Position numbers and translations under genes: made by a program. The notes beneath the pieces were generated by a model. The model was not told where the DNA came from, made no database searches, and was given only the letters and a program-made list of their open reading frames with translations. Source: Hydrogenophaga sp. A37 (GTDB lineage Bacteria; Pseudomonadota; Gammaproteobacteria; Burkholderiales; Burkholderiaceae_C). From it: a stretch of DNA of 39,875 nucleotides. How positions within the stretch are numbered: the first letter of the stretch is position 1; each line of letters begins with the position of its first letter. Where the stretch lies: NCBI RefSeq assembly GCF_002001205.1, contig NZ_MUNZ01000126.1, positions 1-39,875 of the forward strand, written 5' to 3'. This document shows, piece by piece, positions 22,567-30,042 of this stretch.

Positions 22567-23175
22567 TCAGTAGGGCCACCAGGCCCAGGCCTTGACCAGC
22601 AGCCCGGTCAGCAGGTGACCGAGCGACACCACGTAGCCCAGGGCGCCCACGCCGGTGGCCGCCGAGAGCAGCATCGCCACACCGTCGCGGAACATCCAGC
22701 CCAGGCTCAGCAGGATCAGGCTCAGGCTGGGCAAGACATTGCCCAGGGGCAGCGGCAGAAAAATCACCACCGCCATCAGCGCGATCCACAGGCCCCACCA
22801 GACCCGCGTGCGCGCGTGGCAGCAGACTGGCCAGCGCGGCCGCAACCTGCGCTCGGCCTGCTCGTAGATCCAGGCCATGCCATGCAGACTGCGCCGGCTC
22901 CATGTTTCGCTGAGGGTGATGCTGCCCAACCGCTGCGGCATGGTCACCGTCTCGCGGCCCCGCAGCCAGGCCCAGGCCAGCGCCAACAACCCGATGCTGA
23001 ACAGGCCGCCCGCGCCCGCCACCGGCAGCGAAGAGAGCAGCGCCAGCAGCATCAGCAGCACCGCCCCCGAGCCTTCACCGTTGAGGCGCAGCAACTGATT
23101 CAGGCTCAGCCGCTCGCACGCAGTACCCGGCTCGCCAGCCGCGCGGCGAAGCTGCTGGGCGCGTGCTTTGATCAT
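22567..23175 (-). CDS. ExoD-family membrane protein
   Basis: A 202-residue protein with four hydrophobic segments. It begins with a soluble helix (ERLSLNQLLRLNGEGSG), then AVLLMLLALLSSLPVAGAGG, LGLLALAWAWLRGRE and so on, ending with the segment NVLPSLSLILLSLGWMFRDG. This is the ExoD layout, a family associated with exopolysaccharide production and alkali tolerance in rhizobia. The ATG overlaps the TGA of the upstream gene (ATGA), so translation is coupled. Third gene of a three-gene minus-strand operon with the TerB-like protein. Confidence 0.85.
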   Translation of the reverse strand: MIKARAQQLRRAAGEPGTACERLSLNQLLRLNGEGSGAVLLMLLALLSSLPVAGAGGLFSIGLLALAWAWLRGRETVTMPQRLGSITLSETWSRRSLHGMAWIYEQAERRLRPRWPVCCHARTRVWWGLWIALMAVVIFLPLPLGNVLPSLSLILLSLGWMFRDGVAMLLSAATGVGALGYVVSLGHLLTGLLVKAWAWWPY

Positions 23176-23564
23176 GCTGATGCGTTGCGCGGCGCGGCAG
23201 GCGGGGTCCCTCGACCGGCCAGCCAATGCAGGAACAGCGCGAGCGCCAGCAGCGGCAGCAGGCCCAGCGCCCAGCCGGTCCACAGCAGCGGCGTGACCCA
23301 CTCCATCAGTCCGCCCGCGCCGGGCACCCAGTGCGCCAGCCACTGCGCGCCGTTCATCCAGACCACCTGCAGCGCGGCGAACCACTCGGTGTCGGCCCAG
23401 GGTGCGAGCCAATCGGGCACAGGCAGCGGCCCGGGCGCGGTGCCCGTCGATGGCGCCGAGGCCACCGCGTTCAGCAACCAGCCGCTCAATTGAACGGTCA
23501 GCGCGACCATGCCCGTCCACACCGCGGCCAGCAGCCCGGCCACCAGCCAGATCAGGGTTCTCAT
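23172..23564 (-). CDS. Small membrane protein, operon partner of ExoD
   Basis: A 130-residue protein with an N-terminal hydrophobic helix (LIWLVAGLLAAVWTGMVAL), a Pro/Trp-rich extramembrane stretch with many Trp residues, and a second hydrophobic segment near the C-terminus (LLWTGWALGLLPLLALALFL). No family recognised. The start follows a 23565-23590 gap with GGAG about 6 nt upstream on the minus strand. It overlaps exoD by 4 nt, so the two are probably made together and may interact in the membrane. Confidence 0.75.
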   Translation of the reverse strand: MRTLIWLVAGLLAAVWTGMVALTVQLSGWLLNAVASAPSTGTAPGPLPVPDWLAPWADTEWFAALQVVWMNGAQWLAHWVPGAGGLMEWVTPLLWTGWALGLLPLLALALFLHWLAGRGTPPAAPRNASA

Positions 23565-23590
23565 GTGTGTGCTCCGATCACGAAATGGCT

Positions 23591-24013
23591 TCAGGCAGCA
23601 CTGGTCATCGCCATCGACGGGTGCCGCCAGGCGAAGGCCATGCGGTCGAGCAGCTCCACCTCGCCGTCGGCGAGATGCCCGTCCGACAGTGCCACCGCCT
23701 CGCACAGGTGCCACACGGTTTCTTGCAGCGTCGGGTCTTGCACTTCAGCCAGCAGTTGTTCGCGCGAGGCCTCGTCCATGTCGGCCGATCCGGTCCACTG
23801 GCCGTCGGCCGCCAGAAGCAGGTCTTCGCAGAAACCGTCGATCACCGCCTTGATCGCCTCGGGCGCGAGTCCCAGGCGCCGGGCCGCTTGCAACCGGTCG
23901 ATGGTCTTGATCTCGTTCATCGAATACTGGCCGTCGGCCACCAACGCCATCGCGAGCAGGCGCGCGGCGGCTTCGGGGCTGTTGGTCGGGTAGCTTCGCA
24001 TCGGGTGTTCCAT
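23591..24013 (-). CDS. TerB-like protein
   Basis: A 140-residue helical protein with the two TerB-type acidic motifs: LLAMALVADGQYSMNEIKTI near residue 20 and CEAVALSDGHLADGEVELLD near residue 105. In TerB proteins such loops bind divalent metal at the membrane face. The remaining ter genes (terC, terD, terZ) are absent, so this is a stand-alone TerB-like module and not a tellurite-resistance cluster. First gene of the operon with the small membrane protein and ExoD, which suggests an envelope-associated role (inference). Confidence 0.82.
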   Translation of the reverse strand: MEHPMRSYPTNSPEAAARLLAMALVADGQYSMNEIKTIDRLQAARRLGLAPEAIKAVIDGFCEDLLLAADGQWTGSADMDEASREQLLAEVQDPTLQETVWHLCEAVALSDGHLADGEVELLDRMAFAWRHPSMAMTSAA

Positions 24014-24055
24014 TCGAGAAAAGGCGGGAGATCAGATCACTCTGAGAAAGGAGAC

Positions 24056-24145
24056 GGTGCCACCCAGGATGCGGTGGAACCGGCTCTGCCGGGCCACTCG
24101 CATCGCCCCCTTGAGGGGGTCGCGCGCAGCGCGGCAGGGGTGGGC
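24056..24145 (-). repeat. Family A palindromic intergenic repeat
   Basis: Read on the minus strand: CCGCGCTGCGCGCG, then CCCCCTCAAGGGGGCG, then CCCGGCAGAGCCGGTTCC and CCGCATCCTGGGT. It begins just after the Bax-inhibitor gene's stop codon, the same placement as the other copies. Confidence 0.8.
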
Positions 24146-24149
24146 TATC

Positions 24150-24827
24150 TCAGTCGTTGTTCAGGCCAAACAGGCTGAGCAGGCTCGTGAACAGGTTGAA
24201 GGCCGAGACAAACAGGCCCACGGTCGCGAGCACGTAATTGGTCTCGCCGCCGTTCACGATGCGGCTGGTCTCGAACAGGATCAGGCCCACCGAGAGCAGC
24301 GCCACCATGCCAGACACGGCCATCGCCATGGCGGGCATCGAGAAGGCGTAGGCCGCGATGCCCAGCACGATCGCGATCACCATGCCGGCGAACAGGAAGC
24401 CGCCCATGAAGCTGAAATCACGGCGCGTGGTCAGCACGTAGGCCGAGAGCGCGAGGAAGGTCGCACCGGTGGCGCCCAGCGCGGCCGTGATCGTGCCGGC
24501 GCCGCCGGGCAGGGCCAGCGTGTGCGTGAGCAGCGGGCCGAGCGTGTAGCCCATGAAGCCCGTCAACGCGAACACGGCGGGCAGCGCCCAGCCGCTGTTC
24601 TGCAGCTTGTGCACCGCGAAGAGCAGGCCGAAGTAGCCCACCAGCGTGATCACCAGCCCGGGCGCGGGCCAGGCGTTGGCCACGGCAAGCGCGGCGGTGC
24701 CGGCCGCGAACAGCAGGGTCAGCGAGAGCAGGGCGTAGGTGTTGCGCAAGACCTTGGCGGCCTGCGGGCGGTCCACACCCAGTGAGGGGCGGGTAGAGAT
24801 TGAGGGATTGCGGCGAACGGTTTCCAT
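24150..24827 (-). CDS. Bax inhibitor-1 / YccA family protein
   Basis: A 225-residue inner-membrane protein with seven hydrophobic segments and the BI-1 signatures: VLRNTYALLSLTLLF at the first helix, FALTGFMGYTLGPLL, and a C-terminal segment LILFETSRIVNGGETNYV with the conserved Asp/Glu-rich sensor region. Bacterial members include YccA, which modulates the FtsH protease, and YetJ, a pH-sensitive calcium leak channel. AAAGGAGAACC lies directly upstream of ATG 24827. It is transcribed divergently from the NhaR-like regulator, with a 104-nt shared region containing the palindrome GAACGTTC near 24905. Confidence 0.92.
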   Translation of the reverse strand: METVRRNPSISTRPSLGVDRPQAAKVLRNTYALLSLTLLFAAGTAALAVANAWPAPGLVITLVGYFGLLFAVHKLQNSGWALPAVFALTGFMGYTLGPLLTHTLALPGGAGTITAALGATGATFLALSAYVLTTRRDFSFMGGFLFAGMVIAIVLGIAAYAFSMPAMAMAVSGMVALLSVGLILFETSRIVNGGETNYVLATVGLFVSAFNLFTSLLSLFGLNND

Positions 24828-24931
24828 GAGGGTTCTCCTTTCTAGGTGAACATGGGAGGCTCGAAGATAGGGCTGTGAACGGTTTTGAAAAAGCAGACAA
24901 TCACGAACGTTCAATCCCAAAAAAGCGAAGA

Positions 24932-25813
24932 ATGAACCAGGAACTCAACTACAAGCACCTCTACTACTTCTGGGTCACGGCCAAGGAGGGCGGCATGTCG
25001 CACGCCGCCGCGCGGCTGGGCATGGCGGTGCAGACCATCAGCGCGCAGGTGCGCCTGCTGGAGCAGTCGCTGGGCCACGCGCTGTTCAAGCCGGCCGGGC
25101 GCGGCCTCGCGCTCACCGACGCCGGCCACGCGGCGCTGCAGGTGGCTGAGCAGATCTTTCACCTCGGCGAACACCTGCACACCGCCGTGCGCGACGCCAC
25201 CAGCCAGAGCACGGTGCGGCTCGTCGTCGGCATCTCCGACGGCCTGGCCAAGCTCGCGGTGCGCGAGCTGCTGGCGCCTGCGCTCGAAGAGCCGCGCTTG
25301 CGCCTGGTCTGCCACGAAGACGATTTCGACGACCTGCTCGCCGCGCTCGCGCTGCACCGGCTCGACGTGGTGCTCTCCGACCGGCCCGCGCCCGCCAACC
25401 CCAACCTCAAGCTCTACAGCCACGCCATGGGCTCCTCGCCGCTGGGCTGGTACGCGCCCAAGGAATGGCTTGCGCAGGCGAGCGCCGATTTCCCCCACAG
25501 CCTGGCCCAGGTGCCGGTGTTGTTGCCGAGTTCGCACGCCTCGGTGCGCATGCGCATCGACCAGTGGTTCGAGCAGCAGGGCGTGGTGCCCAACGTGGTG
25601 GGTGAGTTCGAAGACAGCGCGCTGCTCGCCACCTTCGGCTCCTCGGGCATGGGCGTGTTCCCCGCCTCCGAGCGCATGCGCGAAACGCTCTCGCGGGGCT
25701 ATGGCTTGAAGTGGTTCGCGCCCTGTGAAGGCGTGCAGGAACACTTCTTCGCCATCGGCACCGCGCGCAAGGTGCAGCACCCGCTGGTGCAGAAGCTGCT
25801 GGCGGCGGTGTGA
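24932..25813 (+). CDS. nhaR: NhaR-type LysR transcriptional regulator
   Basis: A 293-residue LysR-type protein. The N-terminal winged helix begins LNYKHLYYFWVTAKEGGMSH and contains AAARLGMAVQTISAQVRLLE, which is the distinctive NhaR version of the motif. The C-terminal substrate-binding domain includes VVGISDGLAKLAVRELL and SSGMGVFPAS. In E. coli NhaR activates the Na+/H+ antiporter gene nhaA in response to sodium; no nhaA is nearby here, and the divergent Bax-inhibitor gene is the most likely local target (inference). ATG 24932 is used because it starts at the family N-terminus. Confidence 0.9.
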   Translation: MNQELNYKHLYYFWVTAKEGGMSHAAARLGMAVQTISAQVRLLEQSLGHALFKPAGRGLALTDAGHAALQVAEQIFHLGEHLHTAVRDATSQSTVRLVVGISDGLAKLAVRELLAPALEEPRLRLVCHEDDFDDLLAALALHRLDVVLSDRPAPANPNLKLYSHAMGSSPLGWYAPKEWLAQASADFPHSLAQVPVLLPSSHASVRMRIDQWFEQQGVVPNVVGEFEDSALLATFGSSGMGVFPASERMRETLSRGYGLKWFAPCEGVQEHFFAIGTARKVQHPLVQKLLAAV

Positions 25814-25838
25814 CCGGTAGGCGATGCCTGCCCAACCT

Positions 25839-25957
25839 TAGAATCTTTTGCATGGTTACAAAAGTTACTCGGGGATGGGCCATCAGCGGTCATAGGGAGC
25901 TGCCTTCAGGCACCCCCAGCGGCGCCCTGGGGCGATCCGGTGGGCGGCCGCTGATGG
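25839..25957 (+). promoter_or_regulatory. Promoter and structured leader of the MoxR/VWA operon
   Basis: A -10-like TAGAAT (25839-25844) lacks a good -35. Downstream, the arms CCATCAGCGG (25880-25889) and CCGCTGATGG (25948-25957) are perfect reverse complements. They enclose two smaller hairpins: TGCC-TTCA-GGCA (25901-25912) and CCCCAG/CTGGGG (25914-25919, 25927-25932). The closing arm ends 10 nt before the ATG, covering the ribosome-binding region. Confidence 0.45.
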
Positions 25958-25967
25958 GTGTGTTTTG

Positions 25968-27293
25968 ATGCAAGACACGGCTTCCGTCCTCGCGCTCGCA
26001 CCCGATGAAGCTTCCGTCAAGGCTGCGCGGGGGCTGGTGGCTCCTGCCAAATGGCCTGCGCTGGGTGCCGACGAAGCGGCGGTGTGGGGCGAGTGCCAGG
26101 GCAGCGGGTCCAAGCCCTATCAGACCCAGGTCGATCTGTCGGGGCCGGCCTTCCGTTGCTCTTGCCCGAGCCGAAAGTTTCCCTGCAAGCACGGGCTCGC
26201 GCTGTTGCTCCTGAAGGTGGACGACGCCAGCCGCTTCAAGACGGCAAGGCCCGCCTGGGTGGACGAGTGGCTCGCCTCGCGCGAACAAAAGGACAAGAAA
26301 AAAGAGGAGCGCGAAGCCCAGAAGGCCGAGGCCCCACCGCCCGACCCGAAAAGCGTTGCGAAACGTGAGGCCCAGCGCTGGGATCGCATCGAAGGCGCCG
26401 CCCAGGACCTGCAGCGCTGGATGGCCGATCAGCTGGCGCATGGTCTGGGCGCGGTGGACGACGACACGGTCAAAGGGTGGCAGGCCATGGCCGCCCGCAC
26501 GGTGGATGCACAGGCGCCGGGTCTCGGGCAGCGCCTGCTCCAGGCTGCCGAGCGGGTTCGCCAGGGCGCGGACTGGCCCGAGCAGGTGTTGCATCGCCTG
26601 GGCTTGCTGCAACTGGCTTGTGACGGCTTGCAACGCCGCGCCAGCCTGCCCGAGGCGGTGCAGGCCGATTTGCGCCAGGTGGCTGGATGGCCATTGGACA
26701 AGGACGGCGTCCTCGCGCACGGCGATGCCGTCACCGATCGCTGGACGGTGCTGGGTGTGGTGCAGGAGATGCGCGACGCCAAGCTGACCGAGCGACGTGT
26801 GTGGGTGCACGGGCAACAGAGCCAGCGGCAGGCCTTGCTGCTGGACCACGCCTACGGCGGACGCGGTTTCGAGCAGCTCTGGGTGGGCGCGAGCAGCGCT
26901 GAAGCGACCATGCACTTTTTCCCCGGCGCGGCGCCTTTGCGCGCGCTGTGCGAGGGGCCGCAGCTGGGCGGTGCGGCGGTCTGGCCGGTGGAGCCGTTGG
27001 CGCAGGCGTGGGACCGCATCACCCAACGCATGGCCGCCTCGCCTTGGGTGGGGCTGCACCCGCTGGTGCTGCTCGACGCCACGCCCGAGCGCACCGCCCT
27101 CGGATGGTGCTGCGTCGTGCAAGGCCGCAGCCTGGGCATGCGCATCGACGAGGCCTTTGGCTGGCAACTGCTCGCGCACAGCGGCGGCAGGGCGCTGAAC
27201 CTTGCCGGCGAATGGGATGGCCAGGCCTTTTCACCCATGAGCGCCTGGCGCGATGGCGAAGCGGCGCCGCTCTGGATCAGGAGCTTGTTATGA
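25968..27293 (+). CDS. SWIM zinc-finger protein of the MoxR/VWA system
   Basis: A 441-residue protein. The SWIM motif CxCx6CxH is present as Cys64, Cys66, Cys73 and His75 (RCSCPSRKFPCKHG), preceded by the usual beta-strands. A charged Lys/Glu segment (about 105-120) leads to a long, mostly helical C-terminal region with LGLLQLACDGLQRRASLP and a DUF-like beta-rich end. SWIM fingers bind zinc and mediate DNA or protein contacts. It heads a conserved-looking array with DUF5691, MoxR, DUF5682 and VWA genes. ATG 25968 is used; a TTG directly before it is possible. Its TGA overlaps the ATG of a 22-codon minigene. Confidence 0.88.
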   Translation: MQDTASVLALAPDEASVKAARGLVAPAKWPALGADEAAVWGECQGSGSKPYQTQVDLSGPAFRCSCPSRKFPCKHGLALLLLKVDDASRFKTARPAWVDEWLASREQKDKKKEEREAQKAEAPPPDPKSVAKREAQRWDRIEGAAQDLQRWMADQLAHGLGAVDDDTVKGWQAMAARTVDAQAPGLGQRLLQAAERVRQGADWPEQVLHRLGLLQLACDGLQRRASLPEAVQADLRQVAGWPLDKDGVLAHGDAVTDRWTVLGVVQEMRDAKLTERRVWVHGQQSQRQALLLDHAYGGRGFEQLWVGASSAEATMHFFPGAAPLRALCEGPQLGGAAVWPVEPLAQAWDRITQRMAASPWVGLHPLVLLDATPERTALGWCCVVQGRSLGMRIDEAFGWQLLAHSGGRALNLAGEWDGQAFSPMSAWRDGEAAPLWIRSLL

Positions 27294-27358
27294 GCGCAGC
27301 GCCGGGCCGCCTCAAGCAAGCTCGCACCGCAGCTCGAAGAGCGGAGGTTGCTCGATGA
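27290..27358 (+). CDS. 22-aa minigene in a family B linker repeat, copy 4
   Basis: A repeat unit of 65 bp (27290-27354), one base shorter than the 66-bp copies, so its ATG frame now ends in a TGA that overlaps the ATG of the next gene. The result is a complete 22-residue frame (MSAAPGRLKQARTAARR..), strongly basic, coupled at both ends: ATGA with the SWIM gene upstream and ATGA with DUF5691 downstream. Downstream of the lost base the ancestral peptide QASSHRSSK is still readable in the DUF5691 frame. It contains GCGGAGG, a good Shine-Dalgarno for the next start. It may be translated only to pass ribosomes on. Whether the peptide has a function is unknown. Confidence 0.6.
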   Translation: MSAAPGRLKQARTAARRAEVAR

Positions 27359-28908
27359 GCGGTGTGTTGACTCCGTTGCTGCCCATGGCGCTGGTAGGCA
27401 CAGACCGCCATGCCGGTGCCTGGCCCATCTGGCCGGGCGAGCACGGCGCCCTGATCGACGCGGCGACCACCGGCGCTCCACACCCTGCCACGGGCCTGCT
27501 GCGTGCCGCAGGGGTGTTGACCACCTGCCGGCTGGCGGGCGTTTTGGGGCAACCCGGGTTGGCGGGGCCTCGGCCCGGTGCCGGTGTCGAAACACTGCCG
27601 CCGCTGGAGGACAAACGCCTTGTGGGCCTGATGGGATGGGCGCTGGAGCAGGGGCCGGTGCGGCTCGCTGGCGAGTGCCTGGCGAGCTTGGCCGAGCGAG
27701 GGCTTCGCTTGCCGGCGCAACTGCTGCCCACCGCCCTGGATGCCAGCAGGCGGGCCACGGTCTTGCGGCCTTGGCTGGCGCCGGTGCTCGGCGCCACCGG
27801 GTTCTGGTTGGCCCCTCAGCGCGAAGACTGGAAGCACGCCGTGGGCGTGCAGACCACCGACGAGGCCGACGAAATCCTGTGGCTGGAAGGCAGCCTCGAA
27901 CAGCGCTGCGCCTTCTTGCGCCACGAGCGTCGCCGTGCGCCCGAGGTGGCGCGTGAGCGGCTGAGCGCTGCCCTGCCCGAGCTGGCGGTGCGTGAGCGCG
28001 TCGAGCTGGTTCAGGCGCTGGACGTGGGGCTTTCGATTCAGGACGAGCCCCTGCTCGAACGCTTACGCGCCAGCGACCGCGGCCGTGAGGTGCGCCAGCT
28101 CGCGCTGCGTCTGCTGCTGCGCCTGCCAGAGGCGGCCCACCCGCAGCGCGCGATGGCGCGGCTCGCGCCCCTGGTCGTGCAGCAGCGTGGACTGATCCGC
28201 AAGCACTGGAGCATCGAAGCACCCACCGCTGTGGCGGCCGACTGGGCCGGCGATCAGGTGGAGGCAGAAAAACCCAAACACGACAGCCTGGGCGAGCGCG
28301 CCTGGTGGTTGTACCAACTGGCGAGCCAGGTCCCGCTCACGTGGTGGGGCGAGCACACCGGCATGGTGCCCGCGGAACTGCTGACCTGGAGCGCCAAAGG
28401 CGACTGGAGCCAGGCCCTTGTCCGCGCCTGGTTCGAGGTGCTGCTGGCCACGCCCGACCCCGCATGGGCCGACGCCTTTGTTCATGCGCTGCCCGCTGCG
28501 GGCAAAGGACTGGACATCGCCCGCCTGTTGCCCCTGTTGTCACCCACCGCGCGCGACAAACGCTGGGAGCGTCTGCTGCACAGCGGGGGTTCGGCGGTCG
28601 AGGCCTTGCTGCCGGAAATGGTCGCGGCTTTCCCACTGCGGCCGGAGCGGGCTTTTGCGAGGCTGGCGCCCGATCTGTCCAATCGACTCGTGGCCTGGAT
28701 CGACGCCCGCCTGGCCGAACCCAATGCCAACCCATCATGGGTGCTGCGCAGCCACTTGCCCGATCTGTGCTGCATCGTCGATGCCACGGCGCTGCCGGCC
28801 CTGAGTGCGCTGCCCCGCAACACCGAAGAAACCCCGGCCATGGCCGAACTCATGCACGTTGTGGCGCAGACCGTTGCCACGCGTGACGCATTGAAAGACG
28901 TTCGATGA
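27355..28908 (+). CDS. DUF5691 family protein
   Basis: A 517-residue, largely helical protein rich in Leu/Ala/Arg, with repeated helix pairs in the C-terminal two thirds (for example LERLRASDRGREVRQLALRL and MARLAPLVVQQRGLIRKHW) that suggest a HEAT-like solenoid. The N-terminus carries LLPMALVGTDRH, typical of DUF5691. The family is known mainly from clusters with MoxR ATPases, SWIM and VWA proteins and has no established biochemical role. GGAGG lies 8 nt before ATG 27355. The last codons overlap the MoxR start by 4 nt. A scaffold or substrate adaptor for the ATPase is a reasonable inference. Confidence 0.8.
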   Translation: MSGVLTPLLPMALVGTDRHAGAWPIWPGEHGALIDAATTGAPHPATGLLRAAGVLTTCRLAGVLGQPGLAGPRPGAGVETLPPLEDKRLVGLMGWALEQGPVRLAGECLASLAERGLRLPAQLLPTALDASRRATVLRPWLAPVLGATGFWLAPQREDWKHAVGVQTTDEADEILWLEGSLEQRCAFLRHERRRAPEVARERLSAALPELAVRERVELVQALDVGLSIQDEPLLERLRASDRGREVRQLALRLLLRLPEAAHPQRAMARLAPLVVQQRGLIRKHWSIEAPTAVAADWAGDQVEAEKPKHDSLGERAWWLYQLASQVPLTWWGEHTGMVPAELLTWSAKGDWSQALVRAWFEVLLATPDPAWADAFVHALPAAGKGLDIARLLPLLSPTARDKRWERLLHSGGSAVEALLPEMVAAFPLRPERAFARLAPDLSNRLVAWIDARLAEPNANPSWVLRSHLPDLCCIVDATALPALSALPRNTEETPAMAELMHVVAQTVATRDALKDVR

Positions 28909-30011
28909 ACACCTCCCCATCCACCACCCCCGCCGACGCCGTGATGCGGCAACACGCCGAACAGCAGTTCGCCGAAGAGCTCGCCGAGCTGGCGCGCCAG
29001 GACCAGCGCACCCGCCCTGAGAACTGGGCGCTCTCACCTTGGGCCGTGGTGCGCTACCTCATGGGCGGTCGGCTCGACAACGGTTTCGAGCTCAGCCCCA
29101 AGTACATCGGCAACGAACGGCTGATGGAGGTGGCCGTGGCCACGCTCGCCACCGACCGCGGCCTGCTGCTTTACGGCGTGCCGGGCACGGCCAAGTCCTG
29201 GGTGTCGGAACACCTGGCGGCGGCCATCAGCGGCGACTCCACGCTGCTGATCCAGGGCACGGCCGGCACCAGCGAGGAGCAGTTGCGCTACGGTTGGAAC
29301 TACGCCCAGTTGCTGGCCCACGGTCCGTCCGACAAGGCGCTGGTGCCCAGCCCGCTGATGAACGCCATGCGCCTGGGAAAAATCGCGCGCGTCGAAGAGC
29401 TCACCCGCATCCCGGCCGACGTGCAGGACAGCCTGATCACCGTGCTCTCCGAAAAAACCCTGCCGATCCCCGAGCTCGGCAGCGAAGTGCAGGCGGTGCG
29501 CGGCTTCTCGGTCATTGCCACCGCCAACAACCGTGACAAGGGGGTGAACGAGCTGTCCTCCGCACTCAAGAGGCGCTTCAACACCGTGGTGCTGCCGGTG
29601 CCCGCGAGCGAAGAGGAAGAGGTGAGCATCGTGGTCAGGCGCGTGGCCGACATGGGCCGTGCGCTGCAGTTGCCCGCCGAACCGCCCGCGCTCAAGGAGG
29701 TGCGGCGCATCGTGCAGATCTTCCGCGAGCTGCGCAACGGCAAGACCGAAGACGGCAAGACCCAGCTCAAGTCGCCCAGCGCCACCCTGTCCACCGCCGA
29801 GGTGATCTCGGTCATCAACAACGGCATGGCGCTGGCCGGCCACTTTGGTGACGGCGTGCTGCGACCGCACGACATGGCCTCGGGCCTGATCGGCGCCATC
29901 GTCAAGGATCCGGTGCAGGACGCCGTGGTCTGGAATGAGTACCTGGAGGCCGTGGTCAAGGAGCGCAGCGACTGGAAGGACCTGTACCGCGCGTTCCGGG
30001 ACCAGGCGTGA
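28905..30011 (+). CDS. MoxR-type AAA+ ATPase
   Basis: A 368-residue AAA+ protein of the MoxR branch. Walker A is GVPGTAKS (91-98). The Walker B position reads ARVEELTRIP, with Glu164-Glu165 replacing the usual Asp-Glu. Sensor 1 is VIATANNRDKG, and the arginine-finger region is LKRRFNTVVLP. A helical lid follows. MoxR ATPases work with VWA-domain partners as chaperone-like remodelling machines (known pairs include RavA/ViaA, CbbQ/CbbO, NorQ/NorD), and a VWA protein is encoded two genes downstream. Its start overlaps the DUF5691 stop (ATGA). ATPase assignment secure; client unknown. Confidence 0.92.
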   Translation: MNTSPSTTPADAVMRQHAEQQFAEELAELARQDQRTRPENWALSPWAVVRYLMGGRLDNGFELSPKYIGNERLMEVAVATLATDRGLLLYGVPGTAKSWVSEHLAAAISGDSTLLIQGTAGTSEEQLRYGWNYAQLLAHGPSDKALVPSPLMNAMRLGKIARVEELTRIPADVQDSLITVLSEKTLPIPELGSEVQAVRGFSVIATANNRDKGVNELSSALKRRFNTVVLPVPASEEEEVSIVVRRVADMGRALQLPAEPPALKEVRRIVQIFRELRNGKTEDGKTQLKSPSATLSTAEVISVINNGMALAGHFGDGVLRPHDMASGLIGAIVKDPVQDAVVWNEYLEAVVKERSDWKDLYRAFRDQA

Positions 30012-30042
30012 ACCGCGTGCGACCCTTTTGACCGCATCCCCG

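Noticed and set aside
23591..24013. Tellurite-resistance cluster (TerB with the TDT carrier)
   Set aside because: terC, terD and terZ are absent, and the TDT gene is on the other strand with sulfur-type neighbours.
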